NCBI RefSeq assembly: GCF_030867095.1
Contig: NC_081827.1
Span: 23,813,001-23,877,000 of the forward strand
Direction of reading: 5' to 3'
DNA length: 64,000 bases
From: Alligator mississippiensis
Taxonomy: Eukaryota; Chordata; Crocodylia; Alligatoridae
Shown: one piece after another, positions 9,535 through 21,732 of the stretch
Position numbering within the stretch: the stretch's first letter is position 1
Layout: the number at the start of each line of letters is the position of its first letter
Position numbers and translations under genes: made by a program
The notes under the pieces: generated by a model
The model's database searches: none
What the model saw: the letters and a program-made list of their open reading frames with translations, nothing else
Told to the model about the DNA's origin: nothing

Positions 9535-12329
9535 TCTTTGTCAATCCCTCACAGTTGAGTATGATTGTAATCCACGAATGTCTTATCTGTTGGTCCAAAA
9601 ATGGCTGATAAGGCTGAGTCAACAGACTATGTTGCAACCTAGACACATGTTTCTGTGTGGTGTGGGTAACTCTGGATTCTTGATTTAGTCCATGACATGC
9701 TGTCTCTGCCACTCCCCTTTTCCATCTCCTATTGTCGTCATAAGGTTTCAAACTACTGAGATCCTTGCAGAAGACTCTTCATCCATTTGGGTTGGTCCTG
9801 GGCAATATAGTCTCCCATAAGCTGATGCTGATGTTGCATTTTTTCAAGTTGGCCTTGAGGATGCCCTTGAAGTGCTTTCTCTGCCCGACTCTTGAGCATA
9901 CACCTTGACTGAGCTGGGATAATTAAATTTGCTTCAGGAGTCTAGAATTGGACATCTGGATGATGTGGCCAACCCAGTGAAGTTAATGTCATAAATCATT
10001 GCCTTGATGCTCGTGGTGTTTGCTTGCAAGAAGACCCTGATGTAGGTGTGTCTATTTTCCCACTGGATTCAAAGCATCTTCTGTAGGTAGCACTGATGGT
10101 ACTTCTTCAATGACTTGAGGTGTTTCCTGTATGTTGTCCATGTTTCAGCTCTGTACAGTAAGCTGGGGATCATAACTGCTTAATAAACCATAAGCTTGGT
10201 TTTGGATCTGATATCACAATCTTTGAAAAACCATTTCCTCAGGTGTCTGAAAACTGCACTTGCACATCTGAAGCAATGTTGGTTTTCTTTGTAGAGGTCA
10301 GCTTTCTCCAGAGTCTCACCATGAATCTGAATTACCTAGAGACTGCTCATTAACAGCTTGTTGATGGAGTCTTCTGAATGTTAGGTATCAGTTTCATTTT
10401 CTTGTATGCCTTGATAAAGACATCAATGATTGCCTGAAGGTCTGCTTCCGAGTGATCACGCGCTACAGCATCATCAGGATACTGGAGCTCAGTAATTGAG
10501 GTTGGGGTAGTCTTGGTTTTGTCTCAGGGTTGGCTGTGATTAAACAGTTTACCTTCCATTTGGTAGTTTAGCTCCACTCCAAATGAAAGCTTGTTGGTGG
10601 TCAGATGTAGCATTGTGGTAAGGAATATTGAGAAGAGTGTTGGAGTGATGATACAGCTTTGCTTAACTCCCATCTTAACCTCAAAGGGATCTGTGACAGA
10701 TCTATTGTTAAAAACCATCACTTGCCTACTGTCACAGAGCAAGCAAAGAATGGTGGTGAATTTTGGTGGGCATCTATACTTCATAAGGATTCTCCACAGC
10801 ACCTCTCTGTTGACAAAGTTGAAGTCTTTCGTGAGGTCAAAGAAGGCCACGTAGAGAGGTTTATATTGTTCCCAGCATTTTTCCTGAAGCTGGCAAGCTG
10901 TAAAGACAATTTTAGGTGTGCCTCTTGATACCCTGAACCCACACTGAGACTCCAGGAAGAGGTTTTCAGCAAGAGGAAGGAGATATCCAGGAAGGTTCTT
11001 GCAATGCTCTTTCCTGAGGTGGACAGCAAGGTGATCCCTCTGTAATGCCTGCAGTTGGACTTGTCTCCTTTCTTAAAGATTGTCATGATCATGGTGTCCC
11101 TGAGGTCATCTGGGATTTTCTCATCATTCCAGATCTTTAAGATAGGGCATGGAGCTGCATAGTGACCTCCTCTCTCCCCTGCTTGAATATTTTGGCAGGG
11201 GTTCCATACACTCCAGATGCCTTGTCATTCTTCATCTGCTTGATGGTTTTTCTCAATTCATCAAGTATTGGAGGGATTCCGACATTATCTCTGACTGAGT
11301 GTTGTGGGATGGAGTTGAGAACACTCTTGTCAACAACAGAGTCTTGAATGAGAAGTTCTTCAAAATGCTCCTTCCAACAGGCATTGATGGATCCCCTTTC
11401 CTTCATCAGGTCTCCTCCATCCTTCTGTCTCAAGGGGGTTGGTCCCTGAGTACTTGGACCATAGATGGCTTTGGTGGCATTGTAAAAACAGTGCATATCA
11501 TGGATGTCAGCAAGCTGTTAAATCTCTTCTGCCTTGTCTTCCCACCATCTTCATATCATGGGTCCTCCTTTGGACCTCTGCCTTTGTTGTTGTTGATTCA
11601 GTTTATTTTGCTTCAAGTTGATGTTGTTCTGCCAAGTACAAAAGGCCTTGTGCTTGTGGTAGATAAACTACTGGACCCCTGGTCATTCTCATTAAACCAG
11701 TCTTGATGTTTCCTGGTACAGAATCCAAGTGTCTCATTGCAGTAGCTGATGACAGTGCATTTGAAGGCACCCCAAGCAGTGCTGACATTTTTCCATTGGA
11801 AATTATCAGTTTTTCATTGAGGGACTGGTGGGAGAGGTCTCGCTTGATTGAGTCCTTCAACACTGATCTTCCATCAGCACTGCTTCTGCTGTAGCCCTTG
11901 TTTGGGAATCAGTTTGAGTGACATATCCAAATGGGTGAGTCAGTGATCAGTCCAGCAATCCTCAGCTCCTAGCATAGCTCAGGTGATGTAGACATCTTTG
12001 CTATCCCAGGCATGAACAATGACATAGTCAATCAGGTGCCAATGCTTAGATCATGGGTGTTGCCATGATGTCTTGTGCCTGATTTGCTGGAGGAACAGGG
12101 TGTTGGTGATGGCAAGACCATGTTCTGTGCATTTGGTCAAGAGGAGGATGACATTGGAGTTGACCTTTCCTGTTCCTCCCTTGCCCATGGTTCCATTCCA
12201 GAGGTTTGAGTTCCTTCCAAATCTGGTGTTAAAATAACTGAGAAGAATAAGTCTGTCTCCTTCTGGAGCATCAAAAAGGACTTGGGCAAGGTTAGCGTAG
12301 AATTCCTCGTTACTTTCTTTGGTGGCATC
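9535..12329 (-). mobile_element. Non-CR1 LINE (APE-type endonuclease plus RT), broken
   Basis: Antisense LINE read from right to left. Near 12330-12050 is an endonuclease segment ending in SWQHP (family form TWQHP); about 11496-11137 is a linker with IKQMKNDKASG; about 11092-10524 are RT blocks TIFKKGDKSNC, YRGITLL, FFDLTKDFNF and GVKQSCIITPTLFS; near 10470 the active-site box reads YPDD rather than YADD; then the C-terminal region to about 9535. Several frame changes and stops break it. Its 5' part is cut at 12330 by an LTR element. The same family recurs at 32667-34830. It is clearly not CR1, but I do not assign a clade. Confidence 0.85.
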
Positions 12330-13181
12330 TGTGCAGGCTGGGGGCGAGCCGGGCCCGTCTTTGCGCATGCGGGCTGTGGCCAGCAGCCCAGGCACGCGGG
12401 GTCGGAGGAGACCGTGCGGCGGCAAGGCACACATGGGCTAGAATTAGTCACAGAGGCGTAATGGTTGATTGAAAGATTATTTACTTACACCCAAGATGGT
12501 TGCGGTGTAGGCTGGACAGTTTCCAGGTGCAGCTCTGCTTAAATCCTTGTTGGAGGACTACGACAAATTCGGTTCTTTGGCCCCGGAGTTGTTAAGTCTC
12601 CGCGGGTTCGGCAATTTCTTTCCCACGGAGTTGTCGAAGCTCCGTGGGCTCTGTTCGGTTCTCAGGCCCCGGAGTTGTTAAATCTCCGTAGGTTCGAAAA
12701 TTGAGTACATAGGAAAGGGATACGTCTAGGATTGCGCTCGGCTACAGGGAGAGGCCAGAGGCTATTTAGACCTCTGTTGCCTGCTTAAGAAATGCGTTGG
12801 GTCCATGAGAATCCGCAGCACTTAGAGATCTTCACGCTCTAAGTGATTTCTCTCCAACTTGGGCGGAAGCCACCCAAGCACTTTATACGGCTAGCAAGCC
12901 AATCGCTAGCCGTTACGTGTGCATAATTTAGAGTTGGCCAATAATGTGGCACGAACTCCCATACAAATGGCAGGAACTCCTTTGCACCGTGCATCTCTGA
13001 GATGCAAAAGAAATGCACCATGCAAAAAAGCTACAAATCTGGCGGGAAATTCCCCGTTGCACCGGAGTTCTCTTCCGCAGCAGAGAACTCCGCCATGCAA
13101 GGAAGCTGTAATTTTAGCGGGAACATAATTTAGCGTTGCCGAAGCACACACAAACAAAACTCACAACTTTGGGTTGTGACA
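12330..13181 (-). mobile_element. Endogenous retrovirus 3' LTR (antisense)
   Basis: Fossil LTR of about 850 bp on the minus strand. In its own sense it starts TGTCACAACCC, has a TATA-like GTATAAAGTGC and an AATAAT-type polyadenylation region, and ends CAGCCTGCACA. Three CGGAG...CTCCG stem-loop repeats lie in its R/U5 part (12583-12690). A purine tract AGGGGGGA abuts its upstream edge, which marks it as a 3' rather than 5' LTR. It inserted into the LINE described at 9535-12329. Confidence 0.75.
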
Positions 13182-13805
13182 TCCCCCCTCGCTGAGAGCA
13201 TAGCTAAATTATGCTATACACTCATTTCTCTAGAACCTTGTCGTGAGTCGTCAAATGAACAGATAAGCAAACAAACAAATAAACAAACATAAAATTCGCT
13301 GCCCTGGGATTAAGTTACATAACAATCAAGAAACAATAATCAACACAAACACATAATCTGATTCATAACAAAAACTGCACGATCAGGGCTGCAGTGGGCG
13401 GCATGGCGAAGTCACGCGTCAGGCCCTCACTTCTTTCGGTGATGTCATCCCTCTCAGGGCTCCTCTTCGCCACGCACTCTGAATCTCGGATCTGTAAACA
13501 GAAAACTCTCAAAAAATAGATTAATGATCTTATTCAACAGATCTAAACAATTTCCATGACTCATTTGGATGAAATCGTTGAGGATCCATCATCTGGCTCT
13601 TCTAAATAACGAAAACCTAACTTGTAGGCCAATTGCCATTGGCCTGCGTCTCCTAAAATCTGAAGCTGCCTCTTGTTAAGTCTGGAACACTGTAGGAGAA
13701 ATCCAAACATGTATCGCTCCTCTAGGGTTCTCGGTGGCAGTGGTGGGAGATCGGATCCACGTCGTCTGGTGCCTTGAGGTCCGGTCGGATGTCAACAGTC
13801 CCGAT
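13182..13805 (-). mobile_element. Retroviral interior remnant upstream of the 3' LTR
   Basis: Starts with the polypurine tract next to the LTR and runs about 620 bp to the edge of a CR1 copy. It is presumably the 3'-most interior of the same fossil retrovirus, inferred from position. No recognisable gag, pol or env domain is left and the rest of the element is missing. A small (AAAC)n-like patch lies at 13265-13292. Confidence 0.5.
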
Positions 13806-14937
13806 CAAGAGAGTTTCACACCCTATCCTCATTGGGAAGCTAGCAGACTGTGGAGTGGACACCTACACGGTCAGGTGGGTGGCCAACTGGCTTAGGGACC
13901 GCACCCAGAGAGTGGCGGTGGATGGTTCCTTCTCAGCCTGGAGGGAGGTGGGCAGTGGGGTCCCGCAGGGTTCAGTCCTCCGACCAATATTATTTAATAT
14001 CATCATCAGCGATTTGGACATGGGCGTGGAGAGCACCCTCTCCAAGTTCGCTGATGATGCCAAGTTATGGGGCAAAGTTAGTACACCGGAGAGCAGGGAG
14101 CAGATTCAGGCCGACCTGGACAGGTTGGATCAATGGGCAGAGAGAAATAGGATGCAATTTAATAAAGATAATATAAGGTACTCCATCTGGGAAGGAGGAA
14201 CCCCCAGCACACTTATAGGTTGGGGAGTGTCCTTCTCAGCAGCTCGGAGGCAGAGAGGGATCTTGGAGTCATAATTGACTCCAAAATTAACATGAGCCGG
14301 CAGTGTAACAAGGCCATCAACAAGGCCAATCGCACCTTGTTGTGCATTAGCAGGTGCATAACTAATAGATCAAAGAAGGTGATGCTCCCCCTCTATGCGG
14401 CACTGGTCAGGCCACAGTTGGAGTACTGTGTCCAGTTTTGGGTGCCACACTTCAAGAGGGATGCGGGGAATCTCGAGAGGGTCCAAAGGAGGGCCACTTG
14501 CATGATTAGTGGCCTTCGTGATAGACCCTATGGGGGGAGGTTGAGAGAGCTGAATCTCTTCAGCCTTCACAAGAGACGGCTAAGGGGAGATCTTGTGGCT
14601 GCCTATACATTTATTAGGGGAGGTCAACGGGGAATAGGGGAAGCGCTGTTTTCTAAGGTGCCTCAGGGAGTGACTAGGAATAACGGGTGTAAACTAGTTG
14701 AGAGTGGATTTAGGTTAGATTTTAGGAAGAAATTTTTCACAGTAAGGGTGGCCAGGATCTGGAATGGGCTTCCAAGAGAGGTGGTGCTATCACCTAGCTT
14801 GGAGGTCTTCAAGAGGAGACTAGATAGTCACCCTGCTGGGGTCATCTGACCTCGGTCCTCTTTCCTGCCAGAGGCAGGGGGTCAGACACAATGGTCCATT
14901 GTGGTCCCTTCCGACTCTACAATCTATGAATCTATGG
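13806..14937 (+). mobile_element. CR1 LINE, longest copy in the window
   Basis: Sense CR1 covering much of the RT core to the 3' end. Frame 13774-14274 carries ILIGKLADCGVD, SGVPQGSVL and the active-site box FADDAKLWG. Frame 14220-14849 (209 codons) continues with RDLGVIIDSKINMSRQ, ALVRPQLEYCVQFWVPHF, RRLRGDLVAAY and a terminal HPAGVI. A frame change near 14180 breaks ORF2. The 3' end is CAATCTATGAATCTATG. The 5' end abuts the retroviral remnant. Confidence 0.93.
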
Positions 14938-16505
14938 ACTGATAATTGGGCTCAAAGGGTAGTAATCAATGGCTCGACATCTAATTGGCAGCCAGTATCA
15001 AATGGAGGTCATACCTAGACATACCTAGGACCATAAGTACAAGTTCTTTTATTTTATTATTGCTTCTGTCTAAAGCTTGGATCTATACACCCCCAAAATA
15101 CCACTGACCTGTATTGGAATGGTGTTGTTCATGTCCATTACTGTAAATTATTATTATTTTGACAATTGATTATTACAGATGTTAAAAACGTATAATGGTA
15201 GACTTGACTTCAAACTCTTTTGATTTTGTTAGTTTAACATTGATATACTAAACAGCGAGGTATTAAACATTCTCTTTGGGGATTATCTTTCTCGCCCTTA
15301 ACTTTATTTTTTTAAATGTTATTTATTAATGAATCTAACTTATCAAATAAAGGATTTAACATTTAAAGATAGATCCAATCCCCTAAAATATATATAAAAA
15401 AAGATATTTATCTTCTATCAAGAGTGCTACCATAATACAAATGAATGTCCACAGAAGTTTGGGTTCTATTATTCTCTTCCTTTCAGTATCTGACAGTTCC
15501 TTTATATCTCTTTCGATGTTACCCTTTTCTGTTTTTTCATCTCTATATAATAATTCACCCCTCCCTTTATCTAGGACTCTGCATAACAGAAATCCTATTA
15601 TCTTCTACCCATCCCTGCTTTTCAATTTTACATTTAGTCTCAATTTATTCTTACATGTTAGCTTACAGAACTTGCACCTTAGTATTCAAAAAAGTTTCTG
15701 AAATTTTCCAGCTTGAAGGCAGATTATTTTTTAGCAAATTAAACAATTTCCACCAGATTTCCAAGTAAGCATCTTTTTACTTCTTCCTTGTAGAACACTG
15801 ACTTGATAGGATAATTTTTTCCATTACTAGAACTTACAAACTTTTTGAAACCAGTCAATGCTTCTAGGGGTGTTACTTCTCTTCCAGGCTTTTGCAATTG
15901 TAATTCTTGCAGCCACTAGAGGATGAGTGAGCAATTCCCCATGGCATTTAGGTTGCAGAGTTCTCAGGAAGGTTCAATAGGAACACTAAGTGATTATCTG
16001 AGAGTTGTCATCTTATTTCCCTTACCATGTCTCTACATTTCTTCCAAAACAATATAATTCTGGGCCATGTTCATGTGGTAGAATCCTCTCAATAGACCAG
16101 ACTCCCTCCAACATTTGCCTGCTCCTATACCATAAATAGATTTGATTTTAAGTGGGCTGAGTAACCACTGATATAGGATTTGATAAGTTTCTTTTATTAT
16201 GATATAGATGGATGTGTGAGAACTATTGTTCCAGATGGTCACCCATTTTTAAGCTCTAATTTCTGATCCAATGTTATTAGCTTACCTTGTCATAAACAGT
16301 GGTTTGTTTTTTTTAATATGGCAATTTAAAATTGCTTTAAATAGACAATAGGTCTGTGTTTTCATAGGTGTGACTAATGTTTTCTCATTCTCTGATATCT
16401 ACTGATGTTCACCTTTTTGGTAAGTGTGCCTCAGTTGCAGGTATTGGAAAAATGGGAATTTAATGTCACCTGAAGTATGCTGTAATTCTTCAAAAGATTT
16501 AAATA
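14938..16505. other. No feature recognised
   Basis: AT-rich DNA. Open stretches at 15441-15768 lie in pyrimidine-rich low-complexity sequence and look non-coding. Confidence 0.55.
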
Positions 16506-17378
16506 CCATATTTACTTGGATCCAAGACAAGGTTTTTTCCCCCACTTATCATGAGGGGAAAAATACCCTCACCTTTGATTCGAGAACAAGGCGGTGGGTT
16601 GGTGGGGCAGGTGTCTGCTGCTGCTGTGGCTGTAGCTCTGACTCCAGCCCCGACCTGGGCTTAGGGTTAGAACTGGAGCTGCAGTAGCCACCTGGCCCCT
16701 CACAGCCTCTGCCCTACTTGCAGCTGCTGCCTCTGCCTATCCCATGCACCCTCTGCCCCGCTGCCGCTTACCGTCAGGCACAGCCTGGCCAGGTTGGATC
16801 CAGAGCTACACTGTGCTCCAGACTGGAATGGCTCCAGAGTTGCGGCTGATGGTAAGCAGTAGGAGACAGAGGCTCTGGGGACAGGTGGAGCTGAGGCTGC
16901 AAGGGGGTAGAAGCTGTAGTGATCGTCTGGGGGATGGAGATTGTAGGGTGGGCAGAAGCTGTGGGGGACAGAAGCTGCAGATGGCAGGTGGAAAAGAAGC
17001 TGTAAGAAGGGCATAGGCTTCAGGAGGCAGAAGCTATGGTGGTACCAGCTGGGGCAGAGGCTGTGGGGTGGGCAGAAGCTGTGGGGGGACAGGTGGGGGT
17101 AGAGGCGGCAGTGCACAGACATTGTGGAAGGAGCAGATAGTGGAGAGGGCAGGCAGCAGTGAGAACAAGCACTGCGGGGTACTTGAGGGTGGGGTGGGTT
17201 AGACCTGTTGCTGCTTTCCCTGTTATAGCAGCAGGGTGGATGAGTTTAATATGGCCCTCCAGTAATTAGATTCTATGCATGGAAAATATACTCAATTTAT
17301 AAATTTTCTGTGTATAGAATCCTACTATTCACAGGGTTGTCTTAAATTTGGAGTCATCTTGGATTCAGATAAATATGG
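16506..17378. mobile_element. Mariner-like non-autonomous DNA transposon (873 bp)
   Basis: The termini CCATATTTACTTGGATCCAA (left) and CCATATTTATCTGAATCCAA (right, reversed) are inverted repeats flanked on both sides by TA, the Tc1/mariner target duplication. The interior is GC-rich with many GCAGAAGCTG-type near-repeats and no transposase. A related piece is at 21733-22060. Superfamily inferred from TA and TIR form only. Confidence 0.65.
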
Positions 17379-18040
17379 TATACTTTCTTTGAATAACTAT
17401 CCAAAATATGTAATAGCAATACGTTCCCAGATATTAAAGTTTCCTAATAAAATATCAGTAGGTGATAAAAGTAATGGTTATTAGCTTAATTTCTTATATG
17501 TGCTACCCCAGGTTTTGATTGTTGTTCTCTTAAAGGGGTAATTATTTATTAAATTGAGCCAGAAAGAATCCTTTAGCCATGGTAATATTTTTAGTTTGAC
17601 TTCTGGACAGTATGTTTGCTCTATGGGTTTCCCAATTAGATTCGGATTCGGAGATTCAACCGCCAAATCTCCTCCAAATCAAATCAGCTACTAAAGCTTC
17701 ATGCAGCCCTACTGTCAACTGCATATGGGGATTCAGCCATCACTTTAAGGTTTAAGATATTCAGGATACAAGTTTCCAAAACTCCTGGGATGTTGTTTCC
17801 CTGAGCTAGTCCTAATATTTTGAAATCAAAGTTATTTTACTGGATTCCTGATGACAGGACTGTATTCTGTTTTTTGTTTATGATGGCACGGGAGAATTCA
17901 GAAAACAGTAGGTATAAACAGATATCACCAAATGAAGTGGATCAGCAGTGCCAGGATGTGCCCTCTGCAAGAGGTGGTATTTTGGAGTAGGGAGTGCATC
18001 TGCAAATGGGGGTATCTTGCAGAGGTATACCTGGGGATTC
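17379..18040. other. Mostly unannotated; short GATTCGG motif
   Basis: Contains the GATTCGGATTCGGAGATTCA stretch at 17638-17700, related to 861-1000. Otherwise nothing recognised. Confidence 0.4.
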
Positions 18041-18612
18041 CTTGGGTCCCTCACTGCCCCATGCTGGGTCCCACTCTGCCCTATGCCTCCACACCACCCT
18101 GTACTTCCTTGTGCCATTCTGTCACATTGTACCTCTGCACCACCTGATGCTGCCCTGCCAAGTCCTGCTTCACCCTGTGCTACCATGCCAGGTCCCACAA
18201 CACATGTACCACTGCACCAGGTCCTGTAGTGCCCCATCCTACACTATGCCGTGTCCCGTACCACCCTGTGCCAGGTCCCATGCCATCCCACACGGCCATG
18301 CCACTGAGCTGTGCTGTCCTGCTGGGTTCTGCATCATTGGGCCAGGTCCTGTGCCACCCCACGGAACTGCATCAGGTTCTGTACCACAATGCTGGGTCCT
18401 GCAGTGCACCTAGTACTGCTGCACTGGATCCTGCACCATCCCACTGGGTCCTGCACCAGGTCCTGGACCACTCTGCTGCATCCCATGCTGCTGCAGTGCT
18501 GTGCCACCTTGCTGGATCCCACATCACCCCACTCCAGGTCCCGTGCTGCCCTGTGCTGTCATGCTGGGTCCCACTCTGCTCCGGGTACCACTGCTCCAGG
18601 TCCAACACCCAA
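18041..18612. repeat. Degenerate GC-rich minisatellite
   Basis: About 15 imperfect units of 35-40 bp built on CTGTGCCACCCTGCTGGGTC and CCTGCACCAGGTCC. Related direct repeats flank it: TGCATCTGCAAATGGGG near 17996 and TGCATCTCTGCAAATGGGG near 18626. Long open frames on both strands result from biased composition. Confidence 0.8.
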
Positions 18613-18729
18613 GGACTCCACAGGTGCATCTCTGCAAATGGGGACACCTGGACAGGCACTCTTGAGACTTCAGGGACCCTTCAAAGAATTCCTGGGGCAC
18701 AAAGGATCAGGTCCCTGAAGCTCTGGGAA

Positions 18730-19970
18730 TGCCTCCCTGGGGCAGCGGGATTATGCAGGCAGCTCTTTGTTGCCTGTGTTTTCCAGCTATAAAGCAAATA
18801 GATATCCATTGCAAAAAAGCGGCACAAATTGATCTCACCTATGTCGTGGCCACACATTTTGGGCATCTGTGGTGTGACAAGGCGTGTGGATGTCTGTTTT
18901 CTTGGCCTTTGTGCCACCATAAAAAAATTATGATACTCACACCCACACAGTGTGCATTTTTTTTCCTTTTTCACCCATTCAGAAAACATTTACTTTTAAT
19001 TTACTCTTGAAGCAAAACTTCATATTTTAAAACTATCTATTGAATTCTATAGCAGGGAGAGTATTCTTATGAGGCAGGTAATCCCAATTTACAGATGAGA
19101 CCACATGCTGCATATCACTAGGAGGCCTGGAGCTGTGCATGGCTTGTGTGAAGGAAGGGATTTCAAACTCATTCTTTGAAAAAAAAAGCTAAAATACTTT
19201 TTTAATAATGGCCAATGGGCAAGGGTAAATTTTAGGACAATATGATAATCTTCCATCCACATCAGAACTCCAGCTAGTATCAAGGGTAGATATGCATTAA
19301 GATGAGGGAAGAATCTGACATCTTATGTAGTAACTAGGTTTTTTATTATTAATGTTATTATTATATGGTCAGTACTTGATTATCATAGTCAGTATTTCAC
19401 AGCTTGAAGATATCCTTAGCTTTAGGCCATAGATATTTTGGGGGTTTGTTTTTCTTTCATTGTTATTATCTCCTCTTTTTCTCTCCCTCTTACCTCTCTT
19501 TACATATCTTCTCTATTCCTACCTCTGCATTACCTTCCCTGCAGCAATTCCCAAATCCCACTTCTCATTTCTCTTCATGCTTGCTCACCCACTTTTCCAT
19601 TCCACTCTTAAAATGATCAGTAGTCAAATAGTTAATAGCTAAATAGTTAACAATGACATTCCTCTGAGCCTGATAAAAGACAAAAGCGTTTGCACTTCTC
19701 AGATCATTTAAGCTCTTAGCAAATTCTGTAAGACTTTCTGTATACTGAACTCCTGGACAATTAATTACATCCACTTCAAGTAAGTCAACTCCTTTTTGCA
19801 GTTAACATATATGATATTGCAGGGGCATATCATACATGCACACAGGGATGAAAAGGATGAAATGTCCTTCCTTTCTTTATTTCTTCCGAATTATCCTTAC
19901 TAACACAGGCATAGTTTTTACTATCATGAATAGCTGTACTGAGGTCAATATTAAATGCTGTACGAGTTAC
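18730..19970. other. No feature recognised
   Basis: Mixed AT-rich DNA with a pyrimidine-rich patch at 19450-19610. Nothing supportable as gene or named repeat. Confidence 0.5.
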
Positions 19971-20925
19971 CTTCATAGATTCATAGATGTTAGGGTTGGA
20001 AGGGACCTCAATAGATCATTGAGTCTGACCCCTTCCATAGGCAGGAAAGAGTGCTGGGTCTAGATGACTCCAGCTAGATGCATATCCAACCTCCTCTTGA
20101 AGACCCCCAGGGTAGGGGAGAGCACCACCTCCCTTGGGAGCCCGTTCCAGACCTTGGCCACTCGAACTGTGAAGTTCTTCCTAATGTCCAATCTAAATCT
20201 GCTCTCTGCTAGCTTGTGGCCATTACTTCTTGTGACCCCCGGGGGCGCCTTGGTGAATAAAACCTCACCAATTCCCTTCTGTGACCCCGTGATGAACTTA
20301 TAGGCAGCCACAAGGTCGCCTCTCAACCTTCTCTTGCAGAGGCTGAAAAGGTCTAGGTTCTCTAGTCTCTCCCTCGTAGGGCTTGGTCTGCAAGCCCTTA
20401 ACCATATGAGTGGCTCTTCTCTGGACCCTCTCCAGGTTATCCGCATCCCTCTTGAAGTGCGGCGCCCAGAATTGCATGCAGTACTCCAACTGCGGTCTGA
20501 CCAGCGCCCGATAGAGGGGAAGTATCACCTCTTTGGATCTATTCGTCATGCATCTTCTGATGCACGATAAAGTGCCATTGGCTTTTCTGATGGCTTCGTC
20601 TCACTGACGACTCATGTTCATCTTGGAGTCCACTAGGACTCCAAGATCCCTTTCCACTTCCGTGCCACCCAGCAGGTCATTCCCTAGGCAGTAGATGTGC
20701 TGGACATTTTTCCTCCCTAGGTGCAGCACTTTGCATTTCTCCTTGTTGAACTGCATTCTGTTGTTTTCTGTCCGCTTGTCCAACCTGTCCAGGTCTGCTT
20801 ACAGCTGTTCCCTGCCCTCCGGCGTGTCCACTTCTCCCCATAGCTTTGTGTCATCCGCAAACTTGGACAGAGTACATTTCACTCCCTCGTCCAAGTCGCT
20901 GATGAACCTTAAAGGGTCAGATCCA
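19971..20925 (-). mobile_element. CR1 LINE, broken
   Basis: Antisense CR1. Its 3' end is TTCATAGATTCATAGATGTT on the plus strand. Minus frames 20601-20783, 20298-20549 and 20060-20446 carry NRMQFNKEKCKVLHLGRK, ALVRPQLEYCMQFWAPHF, KRRLRGDLVAAYKF and KVWNGLPREVVLSPTLGVFK. The pieces lie in different frames. It belongs to the same branch as the copy at 13806 rather than that at 8723. Confidence 0.92.
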
Positions 20926-20944
20926 CCATGACTTAATTAAGTGG

Positions 20945-21030
20945 GTGCTGCCCTGGTAGAGAAGAAGCTCTGGGTTCTGTTCCCAGTGCTCTCCTCTTTA
21001 AGCTATTCCTTGGACAGCCAAGAAGGGGGC
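20945..21030 (+). repeat. tRNA/MIR-like SINE remnant
   Basis: GGTAGAGAAG and a B-box-like GGTTCTGTTCCC (20973-20984) followed by CTCCTCTTTAAGC. This resembles the middle of an ancient tRNA-derived SINE. Low-information match. Confidence 0.35.
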
Positions 21031-21061
21031 CAGGAAGAAGTGAACAGGCTTGAAGCTCTGT

Positions 21062-21624
21062 GGGCGTGTCTACATGAGATGCTGACTGCACCGTAGCTGA
21101 ATAATACTGCTCAGTATCATGTCACAGCACAAAAAGTGCTAATATGCTACTGTGCAGTATTATTAAGCTACTGCAGCATTTCCCAACCTTTTTTGCCCCA
21201 CAGCATACTTACCTGAATAAAGAAGCACCGCAGTACACCAGATGCAGAGCAGGGGGGAGGGGGGGTGGGGAACGGCAGCTAGATGCTAACAGGGAGGGGT
21301 GGCACACAGCCAGCTGGACGGCATTTTGGGCTGCAGTCATGTCCCCTGCCTGGCTGGAGCCACACTCCCCATCTGTCTGTGTCCACAGCAGCAGCAGGGA
21401 GGCATGGCTCCAGCCAGGCAGGGGGCATGGCTCCAGCCCAAAATGCTGCAGCACACCAGTTAGGAAACACTGGGCTACTGCACAGTAGCATCACTTAAAA
21501 GACATTCACTGGTGCTACTGTGCAGTGACTTGGGTTACTGAACATGTATTTAGTACTTGCTTATACAAGTACTAAACAGACGTGCAGTAACCACTGCACA
21601 ATAGCATTTTGTGTAGAAGTGCCC
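21062..21624. mobile_element. TIR element interrupted by a hAT insertion
   Basis: Left end GGGCGTGTCTACATGAGATG and reversed right end GGGCACTTCTACACAAAATG are imperfect inverted repeats. Subterminal ACTGTGCAGTA-type motifs recur on both sides. The middle is taken by the hAT element at 21174-21472. The 37211-37707 element has similar ends, so one MITE family; superfamily not assigned. Confidence 0.6.
21174..21472. mobile_element. hAT-type MITE nested in the 21062 element
   Basis: Starts CAGCATTTCCCAACCTTTTT and its reversed right end is CAGTGTTTCCTAACTGGTGT. Flanks AGCTACTG and GGCTACTG agree at 7 of 8 bases. The interior is GC-rich with inverted copies of GGCTGGAGCCA. Clear nesting gives its relative age: younger than the host element. 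Confidence 0.75.
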
Positions 21625-21639
21625 TGTGAGATGACTGTT

Positions 21640-21730
21640 GCTCTGGATTGGAGAGACTGGGTTCTATCCTGGGCCTTTGTTCCCAAGAGAGCACAAAGTA
21701 ACCTTACTTCTCTCCATTCATTTTATCCAA
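21640..21730 (+). repeat. MIR-like SINE remnant
   Basis: GAGAGACTGGGTTCTATCCTGGGCC followed by CTTACTTCTCTCCATTC resembles the B-box and core-to-tail order of MIR-type SINEs. Old and partial. Confidence 0.35.
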
Positions 21731-21732
21731 TA

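Noticed and set aside
18041-18612. Possible CRISPR-like or satellite regulatory array
   Set aside because: Units are imperfect, contiguous and lack constant repeats with unique spacers; a vertebrate minisatellite explains them.
18229-18792. 187-codon open frame across the 18-kb minisatellite
   Set aside because: It follows the tandem units, has antisense companions over the same bases, and lacks any domain.
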